DNA from: Alphaproteobacteria bacterium
GTDB lineage: Bacteria > Pseudomonadota > Alphaproteobacteria > Puniceispirillales > Puniceispirillaceae
Length of the DNA: 64,000 nucleotides
Reading direction: 5' to 3'
NCBI GenBank assembly: GCA_016780775.1
Contig: JADHLI010000006.1
Span: 1 to 64,000 of the forward strand
The position numbers were made by a program, and so were the translations under genes. The notes under the pieces were generated by a model that was given only the letters and a program-made list of their open reading frames with translations, was not told the DNA's origin and did not search any database. Positions 43,528 through 52,354 of the stretch are shown in pieces. Each line of letters opens with the position of its first letter. The first letter of the stretch is position 1.

Positions 43528-44175
43528 ATGCCACGTAAAATGCGCCTAGCAGATATTGAGGAAGTTTTTGTGTGTTTGTCCAAATTGGATTCAGATCCGC
43601 GCACAGAATTAGTATTTGAAGATCCCTACACATTGCTGGTAGCCGTAGCGCTATCTGCTCAAGCAACTGATGTTAGCGTTAACAAAGCAACGGGCCCTTT
43701 ATTTGCCGCTGCCAACACCCCCCAAAAGATGGTTATGCTTGGCGTTGAAAAGGTTAAATCCTATATCAAAACCATAGGCCTTTTTAATACTAAAGCAGAG
43801 AATGTCATCAAACTCTCACAGATGCTTCTTGATAATCATAATGGCAAAGTACCTGAGGATCGGGCGGCACTTGAAGCGTTGCCTGGTGTTGGACGAAAGA
43901 CGGCAAATGTAGTGCTAAATGAGGCCTTTGGCCATCCGACTATCGCGGTAGACACACATATTTTCAGAGTGGGCAATCGTACAGGTATGGCACCTGGCAA
44001 AACCCCAGACGCAGTGGAAAAAGAATTATTGCGGCGCGTACCAAAGCGCTACCTTAAAGGGGCGCATCACTGGCTTATCTTGCATGGCCGTTATGTCTGC
44101 AAGGCACGAAAACCAGATTGTGGGAATTGCGCGATATCAGAATATTGCCTGTTTAAAGACAAGCAGTTACCCTAG
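43528..44175 (+). CDS. nth: Endonuclease III
   Basis: DNA glycosylase/AP lyase removing oxidised pyrimidines. The helix-hairpin-helix ALPGVGRKTANVVLNEAFG carries the catalytic Lys, with the Asp in AVDTHIFRVGNRTG. The iron-sulfur cluster ligands appear as C-x6-C-x2-C-x5-C in CKARKPDCGNCAISEYC. ATG 43528 has GGGG (43516-43519) 8 bases upstream and is preferred to a TTG at 43522; 215 residues. It converges with the BamE-like lipoprotein gene 4 bases away. Confidence 0.96.
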   Translation: MPRKMRLADIEEVFVCLSKLDSDPRTELVFEDPYTLLVAVALSAQATDVSVNKATGPLFAAANTPQKMVMLGVEKVKSYIKTIGLFNTKAENVIKLSQMLLDNHNGKVPEDRAALEALPGVGRKTANVVLNEAFGHPTIAVDTHIFRVGNRTGMAPGKTPDAVEKELLRRVPKRYLKGAHHWLILHGRYVCKARKPDCGNCAISEYCLFKDKQLP

Positions 44176-44179
44176 AATT

Positions 44180-44812
44180 CTAGCCCTTCATCTGGCGCTG
44201 ATACAGCTCTTTCTGGCATCTTACTTCATCCAAAGGCTGGCTAATTATGCGCTTACGAATATCGAGGGCAATGGCTGTTTTTTGTGATAAATTCGTCGAT
44301 GTGTCGGTCATCTGGAAGAAGAAATCTACCACACAATTGGCTTGCCGATATTGCCAGATACCGATCTGGCCTTCACTACGCTTAAAATCAGCCTCACCGA
44401 GCTGGTTGGTAATATCTTCTAATGTTTTCCCAAGCAATTCTTGCGGGTTGATAGCCGTAATTTTCGGTGGCTCTGCTGGTAGCTCTTCTGGTAGCTCTAT
44501 TGCGGGCAGCGAAGCAAGATTTGCTGTTTCAATTCCGGATTCGCCTGTCAGGTTTTCTTCTGTTGTATCCTTCGGTAGCACTTCTGGCAGCACTTTTGGC
44601 GTGCTCCCGGCCAGTTCATCGGTGCTGGACGTTTCAGCCTGTATGGTTGCAGAAGGTGTTTTAGCTGGCTGTGCTGACGGTGTTGATAGGCTTGTTTGCA
44701 GGCCTGAATCTGTCAGGGTAACAGGTTGACAAGCGCTCAAAGCAAGAGCGAAAAGGCCTAAAATTGGGGTGATGAAAGCTTGCGGTGAAGCAAGAAAGGA
44801 TGATGATTTCAC
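44180..44812 (-). CDS. Lipoprotein with BamE/SmpA-like C-terminal domain
   Basis: A 210-residue lipoprotein with lipobox LSAC (Cys 28). A long Pro/Glu/Thr/Ser linker (about 30-115, with LPEELPAEPP) follows. The C-terminal domain of about 90 residues begins PQELLGKTLEDITNQLGEADFKRSEGQIGIWQYRQANCVVDFFF. The G-x-T-x3-I-x2-L-G-x-P/A-D pattern and the following beta strands resemble the SmpA/OmlA (BamE) fold. It is not a canonical BamE because of the linker and length. Role is probably envelope-related; exact function unknown. Confidence 0.6.
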   Translation of the reverse strand: MKSSSFLASPQAFITPILGLFALALSACQPVTLTDSGLQTSLSTPSAQPAKTPSATIQAETSSTDELAGSTPKVLPEVLPKDTTEENLTGESGIETANLASLPAIELPEELPAEPPKITAINPQELLGKTLEDITNQLGEADFKRSEGQIGIWQYRQANCVVDFFFQMTDTSTNLSQKTAIALDIRKRIISQPLDEVRCQKELYQRQMKG

Positions 44813-44859
44813 GATGGAATGACGCTCTTCTTACAGTCAAGGAATGGGAACCTAACGCG

Positions 44860-44889
44860 CCCATATTATCGTGACCCATATTATCGTGA
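44860..44889. repeat. 15-bp perfect duplication between the lipoprotein and phoB-like genes
   Basis: CCCATATTATCGTGA occurs at 44860-44874 and immediately again at 44875-44889. It lies 48 bases upstream of the lipoprotein start and 37 bases past the phoB-like stop. Confidence 0.9.
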
Positions 44890-44925
44890 TTAGAGCATGC
44901 AACAAGTAAAAAGTGACAGCGAGAG

Positions 44926-45618
44926 TTATTCGCACGCTTCAAAAGAATAGCCCATTGAGCGCACCGTCCGGATCATATCTGGCCCACCCGTGATATTGAT
45001 GGCTTTGCGTAGCCTTCTGATATGCACATCCACGGTGCGCATACCTACATAAACATCATCACCCCAAACACTATCCAGCAATTGATCGCGCGAGTAAACA
45101 CGCCCCTGATTGCGCATAAAATGCTCTAGCAATCGAAATTCCGTAGGCCCTAAATGAATAGATGTGCCATCCCGCTTAACGCGTTTTTGTTCTAGATCCA
45201 GCTCAATATCACCGCCAGTGAGCTTGGCATCATAGCCGCGTGTTTGCCGCCGGATAATGGCTCTGACCCGGGCCAGTACTTCAGCTGGGCTAAAGGGTTT
45301 TGTAACATAATCATCTGCCCCGCCATCTAGGCCGCGCAAACGATCCCCTTCCTCGCCTCTGGCTGTGAGCATAATAACCGGGATGTCTCTGGTATCAGCA
45401 CGGCTGCGAAGTTGGCGCAATACCTCAATGCCAGACAAAAGCGGTAGCATCCAATCGAGTAAAATCAGGTCAGGCTGGCTTTCAATAGCAAGCAAAAGAC
45501 CATCTTCCCCATTTTCACATAGCATAATGTCAAAACCAGCTTGGCTCAGATTATAGTCGAGCAATGTTTGAATATCTTGCTCATCTTCGATGACCAAGAT
45601 TTTTTTAGCTGTTTCCAT
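44926..45618 (-). CDS. phoB: PhoB-type response regulator
   Basis: OmpR/PhoB-family transcription factor. The receiver domain has LVIEDEQDIQTLLDY at the start, the phosphoacceptor Asp in LILLDWMLP (residue 55 from this start), the Thr in VIMLTARGEEGDRLRGL and the Lys in DDYVTKPFSPAEVLARV. The winged-helix domain has GPTEFRLLEHFMRNQGRVYSRDQLLDSVWG and RTVDVHIRRLRKAI. ATG 45618 puts the Asp where PhoB has it; ATG 45645 would add nine residues. No pst or phoU genes are here, so the phosphate role rests on similarity. Confidence 0.82.
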   Translation of the reverse strand: METAKKILVIEDEQDIQTLLDYNLSQAGFDIMLCENGEDGLLLAIESQPDLILLDWMLPLLSGIEVLRQLRSRADTRDIPVIMLTARGEEGDRLRGLDGGADDYVTKPFSPAEVLARVRAIIRRQTRGYDAKLTGGDIELDLEQKRVKRDGTSIHLGPTEFRLLEHFMRNQGRVYSRDQLLDSVWGDDVYVGMRTVDVHIRRLRKAINITGGPDMIRTVRSMGYSFEACE

Positions 45619-45740
45619 AGTTCTAAGCTGGCTTAAATCGTTCATTTATGAGACCGGATGACATGCGCATCGTAAGTACTATTCTACCCAGAATAATCAA
45701 TAATACAAATATGTGACTTTTTTATGACAATCTTTTTGGT

Positions 45741-45850
45741 GCCTGAAGCCCTGATTGAGGGCCATTTGATGCATGAAGCTCCCATTAAGGGCCATTTGGC
45801 GTATAAAGCTCCCATTAAGGGCCATTTAGCGTATAAAGCTCCCATTAAGG
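45741..45850. repeat. 30-bp tandem repeats spanning the end of phoR
   Basis: Three full 30-bp units at 45761-45790, 45791-45820 and 45821-45850, each of the form GCCATTTGGC...CCCATTAAGG. A degenerate two-thirds unit lies at 45741-45760. The last unit contains the phoR stop (45845-45847). It ends in GCTCCC ATTAA GGGAGC (45838-45854), a 6-bp stem that, read on the minus strand, is followed by TTTAT, so it may work as a terminator whose sequence has been duplicated. Confidence 0.9.
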
Positions 45851-47251
45851 GAGCGGCAAATAAACGGAGAAAGTTGAGCCCTCGCCTGCTTCAGAGGTGA
45901 TGCGTAGATGTCCTCGATGATGATTGACGATATGTTTAACAATGGCAAGTCCTAGCCCAGTGCCGCCTTTGGTGCGCGATCTGTCTTTATCAACGCGGTA
46001 AAAGCGCTCAGTTAGGCGCGGCAAATGTTCTTTATCTATTCCCTCTCCATCATCGCTGACATGGATACAACAAAAAGGCTGTTGCGGGGCAAGCGGATTG
46101 TTTGCCTGCGCCTCTAATGTGATCTTTACCTCACCGCCGGTGCGGCCATAGCGGATGCCATTTTCGACTAGGTTCTGTATCATCTGTACCAGCTCATCAG
46201 GACTGCCTTTGACAAGAAGGGGGGATGTTGGCTGGTTTAAATTCAGGATGATTTGCGCGGCTTCTGCCTGTTTTTGCAATGTGGTAATCACTCGGCTACA
46301 GATAAGGTTTAAATCACAAGCATCATTTGGAACATATTGCTCGGTTTGTTCAATGCGTGCCAGTGATAGCTGATCTGTGGCTAGCCGGAACATGCGCTCG
46401 GCTTGCTGTTGCAGAATATTCAAAAATTTTTCTCTGGTTTTTTTCTCTGCCCCTGCTGACCCTTGCAAGGTTTCAACAAAACCAAGAATAGAGGTAAGAG
46501 GTGTGCGCAACTCATGACTAACATTAGCCACAAAGTCTGAGCGCATTTTTTCTGCCTCCATCGCCAAGGTCCGGTCAATGAAGGTAATGGCGGTGCGGTT
46601 CTTCTCATCAGCGGAGAAATTTGAGGTCAGTACAGCGAAATGGCGCCTAACAGAAAAGCCGGTGGAAAGCTGAATCTCATTGAAACTTGTTTCGCCCCTA
46701 TTTACCTTTTGTATGGCTTCGAGCACTTCATTATTGCGGACGATAAAGGCAATAGGTTTGCCAATTTCAATATGGTCAAATAGCTCTTTAGCTTGTTTAT
46801 TAAATTCGCTGACTTGCCCATCATCATTTAAAATAATAAGCGGCAAGGGCAAATTATAGAGGACTTCATGTCGGTACTGGCTATCCAGTTTCAGATTACG
46901 AGCAGCAATAGAGGCTTGCTGCTCAGCAGTAGATACTGTCCAGATAAGGTCGGTTAGCTCTGTATCATCAAATTCAGCTGACCTCAGCCCCTGTTCTTTA
47001 GAAGGGATAAAATCTGCTGGGTTGTCTGCTGCGGCCTTGGCACGGAAATAGGTTTTAAGATGGATAAGCGCATGGCTTTCATTGCGCATTAGATAAAAAC
47101 CAACACCGCCCCCTATACTTAAAATAAACAGGGCATCAACAAAACTAATACGGTCAAAAACAAGCAGCAAGATGATACCAACTATTACCCCTGATAATAG
47201 TCGTAACAGGCGCCGGAAAAGTCCAGTTAGATAAGATGGCTCTGCTTGCAT
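45845..47251 (-). CDS. phoR: PhoR-type sensor histidine kinase
   Basis: A 468-residue membrane sensor kinase. Two N-terminal membrane segments (about 18-37 and 40-55) leave almost no periplasmic loop. A PAS domain follows (YNLPLPLIILNDDGQVSEFNKQAKELF, about 131-230), then the H-box FVANVSHELRTPLTSILGFVETL with His 246, and the ATPase domain with NLVENGIRYG, DDGEGIDKEHLPRLTERFYR and GGTGLGLAIVKHI. This plan is that of PhoR. It is upstream of phoB on the same strand; the 200-bp spacer contains tandem repeats. Confidence 0.85.
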   Translation of the reverse strand: MQAEPSYLTGLFRRLLRLLSGVIVGIILLLVFDRISFVDALFILSIGGGVGFYLMRNESHALIHLKTYFRAKAAADNPADFIPSKEQGLRSAEFDDTELTDLIWTVSTAEQQASIAARNLKLDSQYRHEVLYNLPLPLIILNDDGQVSEFNKQAKELFDHIEIGKPIAFIVRNNEVLEAIQKVNRGETSFNEIQLSTGFSVRRHFAVLTSNFSADEKNRTAITFIDRTLAMEAEKMRSDFVANVSHELRTPLTSILGFVETLQGSAGAEKKTREKFLNILQQQAERMFRLATDQLSLARIEQTEQYVPNDACDLNLICSRVITTLQKQAEAAQIILNLNQPTSPLLVKGSPDELVQMIQNLVENGIRYGRTGGEVKITLEAQANNPLAPQQPFCCIHVSDDGEGIDKEHLPRLTERFYRVDKDRSRTKGGTGLGLAIVKHIVNHHRGHLRITSEAGEGSTFSVYLPLP

Positions 47252-47307
47252 GGCTGAGTTTGTTCCATCCTTGCCTGTGTCTCTGGCATCTCTTTAAAAA
47301 AAATCAT

Positions 47308-49560
47308 CTACAATGATTCGTAAGCTGCTAATGCTGCCGCATTTACCAGATCATTAACGGTCGCGTTCATCGGAATAATTTGGAACGGAAATTCAGCGTT
47401 CAAAATCATTGGGCCAATAACTGTTCCGCCGCCCAATTGTTGCATCAGATTAAAAGAAATATTTGCAGAATGAAGACCTGGCATTACCAGAATATTGGCC
47501 GCTGCTGTCAAGCGTGAGAATGGGTAGCTACTCTGCATCAGGCCAAAATCCAGTGCGATATCTGCTGTCATCTCGCCTTCATATTCGAAATCAACTTTTC
47601 GTTTATCCAACACAGCTACCGCATCACGGGCAGCTTGTGTTATCTGGCTGGCAGGCCGGCCGAAGCTGGAAAAAGACAGAAAAGCAACGCGCGGCGTGTG
47701 TCCCATCAAGCGAGCTTTTTCAGCAATCGCTTCGGCGATATCTGCCATTTGCTCACCTGTAGGGCGCTCATGAATAGACGTATCGCCAATAAATACTGTA
47801 CGGCCTTTGGATATCAGCATGGAAGTAGCTGCAAAATCCTTACCCTTGGCTGGGTCAATGACGCGGGTTACATGCTCAAAGCTCGCTTGGAAAGAACGGG
47901 TCATGCCGGTAACAAGCGCATCTGCATGACCATGTGCCACCATACAGGCTGCGAACACATTTCTGTCTAGATTAACCATACGCTGGCAATCACGTTGCAG
48001 GATGCCGTGACGCTGTAATTTTTTGTACAGATACTGTATATATTCATCATTATGGTCAGAAATTTTGGCATTGATGATTTCAAAATCAATAACGCCATCC
48101 AAACCCATTTCTTCGATACGCTGTTTAATACGTGCTTCACGCCCCAGCAAAATGGGACGCCCATATCCAGCATTGCGAAAGGCGATAGCCCCGCGGATGG
48201 ACACCTCTTCCTCACCTTCGGTAAAGACCACTCTTTTCTGTTCTGGGGTGATGCGGGCAAAAACATCCTGCAAAAATGACGCGGTTGGATCTAACCTAGC
48301 AGATAGGTCGCGTTTATAAGCTTCAATATCCTCGATAGGCTTGCGCGCCACCCCTGTGGCCATCGCCGCTTCCGCAACCGCTGAGGACACTGCTGATATC
48401 AGCCGCGGATCAAACGGTGCAGGGATGATATATTCGGTACCATAGCGGAGCTGCTCGGCAGAATAAGCGTGATTAACTTCATCAGGAACATCTTCGCGCG
48501 CCAGCATTGCAATCGCGTTTGCTGCTGCAATTTTCATCTCGTCATTAATTGCAGATGCACGCACATCAAGTGCGCCACGGAAAATATAAGGAAAGCCAAG
48601 AACATTATTCACCTGATTAGGGAAATCAGATCGCCCGGTTGCGATAATCGCATCAGGCCGCGCCTTTTTAGCCACATCTGGCATAATCTCTGGCTCTGGG
48701 TTTGCCATTGCGAACACAATCGGCTTTTCTGCCATGCTTTTTAGCATTTCAGGGGTAACCGCCTTTGCAGCGGACAGACCTAAAAAGACATCAGCGCCTT
48801 TTAAGGCATCTACCAGATTGCGCGCTTCTGTTTTTACAGCATGCGCAGATTTCCACTGATTCATGCCCTCTTCACGGCCTTGATAAATAACACCGGAACG
48901 GTCACATAAAATCACATTTTCATGTTTGACCCCCATAGCTTTTATCAGCTCTACACAGGCGATAGACGCAGCACCTGCCCCATTTGATACAACTTTAATA
49001 TCCTTCATCTCGCGCCCAGTCAGATGTAGCGCGTTTATCAGGCCAGCCGCCGCAATAATCGCGGTACCGTGCTGATCATCATGGAATACTGGAATATCCA
49101 TCATCTCGCGCAGGCGCTGTTCAATAATAAAACATTCAGGAGAACGGATATCTTCTAGATTAATGCCGCCAAAAGAAGGCCCAAGCAGGCTAACGGCATC
49201 CACGAACCTGTCTACATCCTGAGTATCTAATTCTAGATCCATACCGTCAATATCGGCAAACTTCTTAAATAAGACCGCCTTGCCTTCCATCACTGGCTTT
49301 GAAGCCATGGCGCCAATATTGCCAAGACCAAGAACAGCAGACCCATTTGATATAACAGCAACAATATTGCCTTTAGCTGTATAGTCATAAGCAAGGTTAG
49401 GGTCGGCTTCGATCGCAAGGCAGGGTTCTGCTACGCCAGGAGAATAGGCGAGCGACAGGTCGCGCTGTGTGGTCAATGGCTTGGTTGGGGTAATCTCTAA
49501 TTTTCCCGGCCGGCCATCAGAATGGAATTGCAAAGCTTCTTTTTTAAATGATTTTTTCAT
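47308..49560 (-). CDS. maeB: NADP-dependent malic enzyme with phosphotransacetylase-like domain
   Basis: Decarboxylates malate to pyruvate. Residues 1 to about 430 are the malic enzyme ([86 protein letters not shown]). From about 430 to 750 there is a phosphate acetyltransferase-like domain ([46 protein letters not shown]). This 750-residue fusion is the MaeB/TME type. The second domain is usually regulatory (acetyl-CoA) rather than catalytic. Divergent from mutS with a 55-bp gap. Confidence 0.95.
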   Translation of the reverse strand: MKKSFKKEALQFHSDGRPGKLEITPTKPLTTQRDLSLAYSPGVAEPCLAIEADPNLAYDYTAKGNIVAVISNGSAVLGLGNIGAMASKPVMEGKAVLFKKFADIDGMDLELDTQDVDRFVDAVSLLGPSFGGINLEDIRSPECFIIEQRLREMMDIPVFHDDQHGTAIIAAAGLINALHLTGREMKDIKVVSNGAGAASIACVELIKAMGVKHENVILCDRSGVIYQGREEGMNQWKSAHAVKTEARNLVDALKGADVFLGLSAAKAVTPEMLKSMAEKPIVFAMANPEPEIMPDVAKKARPDAIIATGRSDFPNQVNNVLGFPYIFRGALDVRASAINDEMKIAAANAIAMLAREDVPDEVNHAYSAEQLRYGTEYIIPAPFDPRLISAVSSAVAEAAMATGVARKPIEDIEAYKRDLSARLDPTASFLQDVFARITPEQKRVVFTEGEEEVSIRGAIAFRNAGYGRPILLGREARIKQRIEEMGLDGVIDFEIINAKISDHNDEYIQYLYKKLQRHGILQRDCQRMVNLDRNVFAACMVAHGHADALVTGMTRSFQASFEHVTRVIDPAKGKDFAATSMLISKGRTVFIGDTSIHERPTGEQMADIAEAIAEKARLMGHTPRVAFLSFSSFGRPASQITQAARDAVAVLDKRKVDFEYEGEMTADIALDFGLMQSSYPFSRLTAAANILVMPGLHSANISFNLMQQLGGGTVIGPMILNAEFPFQIIPMNATVNDLVNAAALAAYESL

Positions 49561-49615
49561 GTGATGTTTCTACTTTTTTTCATAAATATGTATAAAGAAG
49601 GTTTTAGGTGAACCA

Positions 49616-52315
49616 GTGGATGACCCTAGCTATCAACTTAATCGAAACTCTGAGCGTTTGAAACAGAATAAAACTCACAATTCGCAAAAGCTGACCCCGA
49701 TGATGGCGCAATATCTTGCTGTTAAAGAACAGTATCAAGATATACTGCTTTTCTATCGCATGGGTGATTTTTATGAAATGTTTTTGCACGATGCGGAAAT
49801 TGCTTCCGAAGCGCTTGGTATTGCGCTTACCCATCGCGGTGAGATTGATGGCAAGCGGGTGCAAATGTGCGGTGTACCGGTGCATGCAGCAGATAGCTAT
49901 CTGGCAAAATTAATTAAACTTGGGCACAGGGTTGCGGTATGTGAGCAATCAGAGACGCCCGAAGCGTTCAAAAAAAGAGGGGGTAAAGGCCCATTACCCC
50001 GCGATGTAGTGCGCGTCATTACGCCCGGCACATTGCAAGAGGATGGGCTATTAGATGCCTATCAGAATAATTTTCTGGCTGCTATTGGCCGGATTGGCGA
50101 TAAATTTGCGCTTGCGTGGGCAGATATGTCTACAGGCAGCTTTCAGGTTCAGGAATGTGCTGGCCAAGATATTGATACCATTTTAACGCAGCTAAATGTT
50201 GCTGAATTTGTTTATCCAGAAGACCTAGCAGAAAAAATAGAGCCGTTGGTGAATGCTGAGCGAGGCACAAGCCTCCGCCCTTCTGCTTTTAATCACCGTA
50301 AAGCAGAAGAGACGCTTTTTGCCCATTATGATGTTTCCACCTTGCAAGGGATGGGGCAGTTTAGTGCGCAGATGCTTTCTGCAGCAGGCGGCCTGCTAGC
50401 ATATCTGCGGCAAACACAGCTAGAAACCATGCCTTATCTGAAGCCGCTATCCGCGCAATGGCCAGATGCATTTATGGTTATAGATACCGCGACCCGAAAA
50501 TCACTAGAGCTCTCGCGAACGCTAACTGGAGAGCGCAAGGGTAGCCTATTATCAGCGATTGATAAAACCAGTACCGCAGGCGGCGCACGACTTCTGCATA
50601 CACGGCTCTCTGCCCCTTTAACTGGCCGTGCCGAGATAGAGGCGCGGCTAGGGCTAGCAACATGGTTTACCCAGAATCCGATTATCAGCTCAGAAACAGG
50701 CGATATCTTAACCACCATACCTGATATTGAACGGGCCCTCTCGCGGCTAGCAACCTCACGTGGTGGTCCGCGCGATCTAGCTGCTCTTGCCTTAGGGCTG
50801 TTTAAAGCACGCTCGCTTTCGCTTTTGTTAAACCGCTCTGGTACTGCTGAAAGCCAGCGTGATATTTTGGCGCTTGCAGAAATTGCGCAAACACCGGCCC
50901 CGCTAGCAGAAAAAATCACCCCTGCTCTTGCTGATGAGCTGCCTTTGCTGGCCCGAGACGGGCATTTTATCCGGCAGGGTTATGACAGCCAGCTAGATGA
51001 ATTGCGGCAGATGCGCGATGAAAGTCGCCGCTTGATAGCAGGCTTGCAAGCCAATTATGCCGAAATAACAGGCGTTTCAACGCTGAAAATCAAACATAAT
51101 AATGTGCTTGGATATCATATTGAAGTGCGTGCGGCTCACGCAGATAAGCTGATGTCTGATACACAGTTTATTCACCGGCAAACTACAGCTCAGGCAGTGC
51201 GGTTTACCACTACTGAACTCGCTGAGATGGAACAGGCTTTAGGCTCAGCTTCGGATAAAGCGCTGGCGCTGGAGGTGCATTTATTTGACCAGCTAGTGAG
51301 TGAAGTTATCATAGCAAAAGACGTTATTGCGGCGTGTGCAGATGCGGTGGCGGCACTGGATGTCGCCTGTTCTACAGCAAAGCTGGCAGATTTATATGAT
51401 TACTGCTGTCCACAATTGCGCGAGGATACCAGCTTTAATATCGAAGCCGGGCGGCATCCGGTGGTGGAACAGGCAGTTGGCCATGATGCACAATTTATCG
51501 CCAATGATTGTATGCTGTCTGAGGGTGCTAATCTGTGGCTGTTAACAGGCCCTAATATGGCTGGTAAATCCACCTATCTGCGCCAGAACGCGCATATGGC
51601 CATTTTGGCACAAGCAGGTGTCTTTGTCCCTGCAAGATCTGCCGAAATTGGGATTGTCGACAAGATTTTTAGCCGCGTTGGCGCATCAGACGACTTAGCA
51701 CGTGGGCAATCAACCTTTATGGTGGAGATGGTGGAAACCGCTGCTATTCTAAATCAATCAACCAGCAGGTCGCTTGTCATTCTAGATGAGATTGGGCGCG
51801 GCACAGCTACTTGGGATGGGCTAGCTATTGCGTGGGCTTGCCTTGAATATTTGCACGATAACATCGGTTGCCGCGCGTTGTTTGCAACCCATTATCATGA
51901 GCTAACAGCCCTGCAAGGCCAATTGACGCGCCTGCGCCCACATGCCATGCAGGTCAAAGAATGGAAAGGGGCAATCATCTTCTTGCATCAGGTTGCTAGT
52001 GGTGCGGCTGATAAATCATATGGGGTTCATGTAGCGCGCCTTGCTGGCTTGCCAAAATCAGTCACGAAGCGGGCTGCTCAGCTGGTAGGCAAGCTAGAAG
52101 CAGGGAATTTGCATGGCGAGAATAGATCCCTGCCCTTATTTGACCTGCCTGAAAATGGTCAAAATGATGTCTATGATAGCGCTAGCGAAATAGATGAGGA
52201 AATGGAAAAGCTGCGCCAGATGATAGCCGATTTAGAACCAGATAGCTTGACGCCAAAACAAGCGCTATCGGTACTTTACGATTTGAAATCAGCCCTAGCT
52301 GATAGCGATGATTAA
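49616..52315 (+). CDS. mutS: DNA mismatch repair protein MutS
   Basis: Mismatch-recognition ATPase. The N-terminal DNA-contact motif is seen in ILLFYRMGDFYEMFLHDA (Phe-x-Glu as F-Y-E). Connector, lever and clamp domains follow, then the ATPase with LLTGPNMAGKSTYLRQNA (about 643-660), SDDLARGQSTFMVEM, and VILDEIGRGTATWDGLAIAWA. The C-terminal dimer motif closes 899 residues. The annotated start is GTG 49616; the first ATG is 49700, so a downstream start remains possible but would remove the head of domain I. Heads the mutS-glnD-murJ-trpS series. Confidence 0.97.
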   Translation: MDDPSYQLNRNSERLKQNKTHNSQKLTPMMAQYLAVKEQYQDILLFYRMGDFYEMFLHDAEIASEALGIALTHRGEIDGKRVQMCGVPVHAADSYLAKLIKLGHRVAVCEQSETPEAFKKRGGKGPLPRDVVRVITPGTLQEDGLLDAYQNNFLAAIGRIGDKFALAWADMSTGSFQVQECAGQDIDTILTQLNVAEFVYPEDLAEKIEPLVNAERGTSLRPSAFNHRKAEETLFAHYDVSTLQGMGQFSAQMLSAAGGLLAYLRQTQLETMPYLKPLSAQWPDAFMVIDTATRKSLELSRTLTGERKGSLLSAIDKTSTAGGARLLHTRLSAPLTGRAEIEARLGLATWFTQNPIISSETGDILTTIPDIERALSRLATSRGGPRDLAALALGLFKARSLSLLLNRSGTAESQRDILALAEIAQTPAPLAEKITPALADELPLLARDGHFIRQGYDSQLDELRQMRDESRRLIAGLQANYAEITGVSTLKIKHNNVLGYHIEVRAAHADKLMSDTQFIHRQTTAQAVRFTTTELAEMEQALGSASDKALALEVHLFDQLVSEVIIAKDVIAACADAVAALDVACSTAKLADLYDYCCPQLREDTSFNIEAGRHPVVEQAVGHDAQFIANDCMLSEGANLWLLTGPNMAGKSTYLRQNAHMAILAQAGVFVPARSAEIGIVDKIFSRVGASDDLARGQSTFMVEMVETAAILNQSTSRSLVILDEIGRGTATWDGLAIAWACLEYLHDNIGCRALFATHYHELTALQGQLTRLRPHAMQVKEWKGAIIFLHQVASGAADKSYGVHVARLAGLPKSVTKRAAQLVGKLEAGNLHGENRSLPLFDLPENGQNDVYDSASEIDEEMEKLRQMIADLEPDSLTPKQALSVLYDLKSALADSDD

Positions 52316-52354
52316 CCAAGATTTTTAGGTAAAAAACCAAAGCGAGATGCACAA

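Noticed and set aside
44247-44729. 160-codon frame antisense to the BamE-like lipoprotein
   Set aside because: The opposite strand has a signal peptide with lipobox and a recognisable domain; this frame is Ser/Gly/Val-rich because of the Pro/Glu-rich linker on the other strand.
45741-45850. 30-bp direct repeats considered as a CRISPR array
   Set aside because: The units are directly contiguous with no spacers between them, and no cas genes are nearby. They are a simple tandem repeat.
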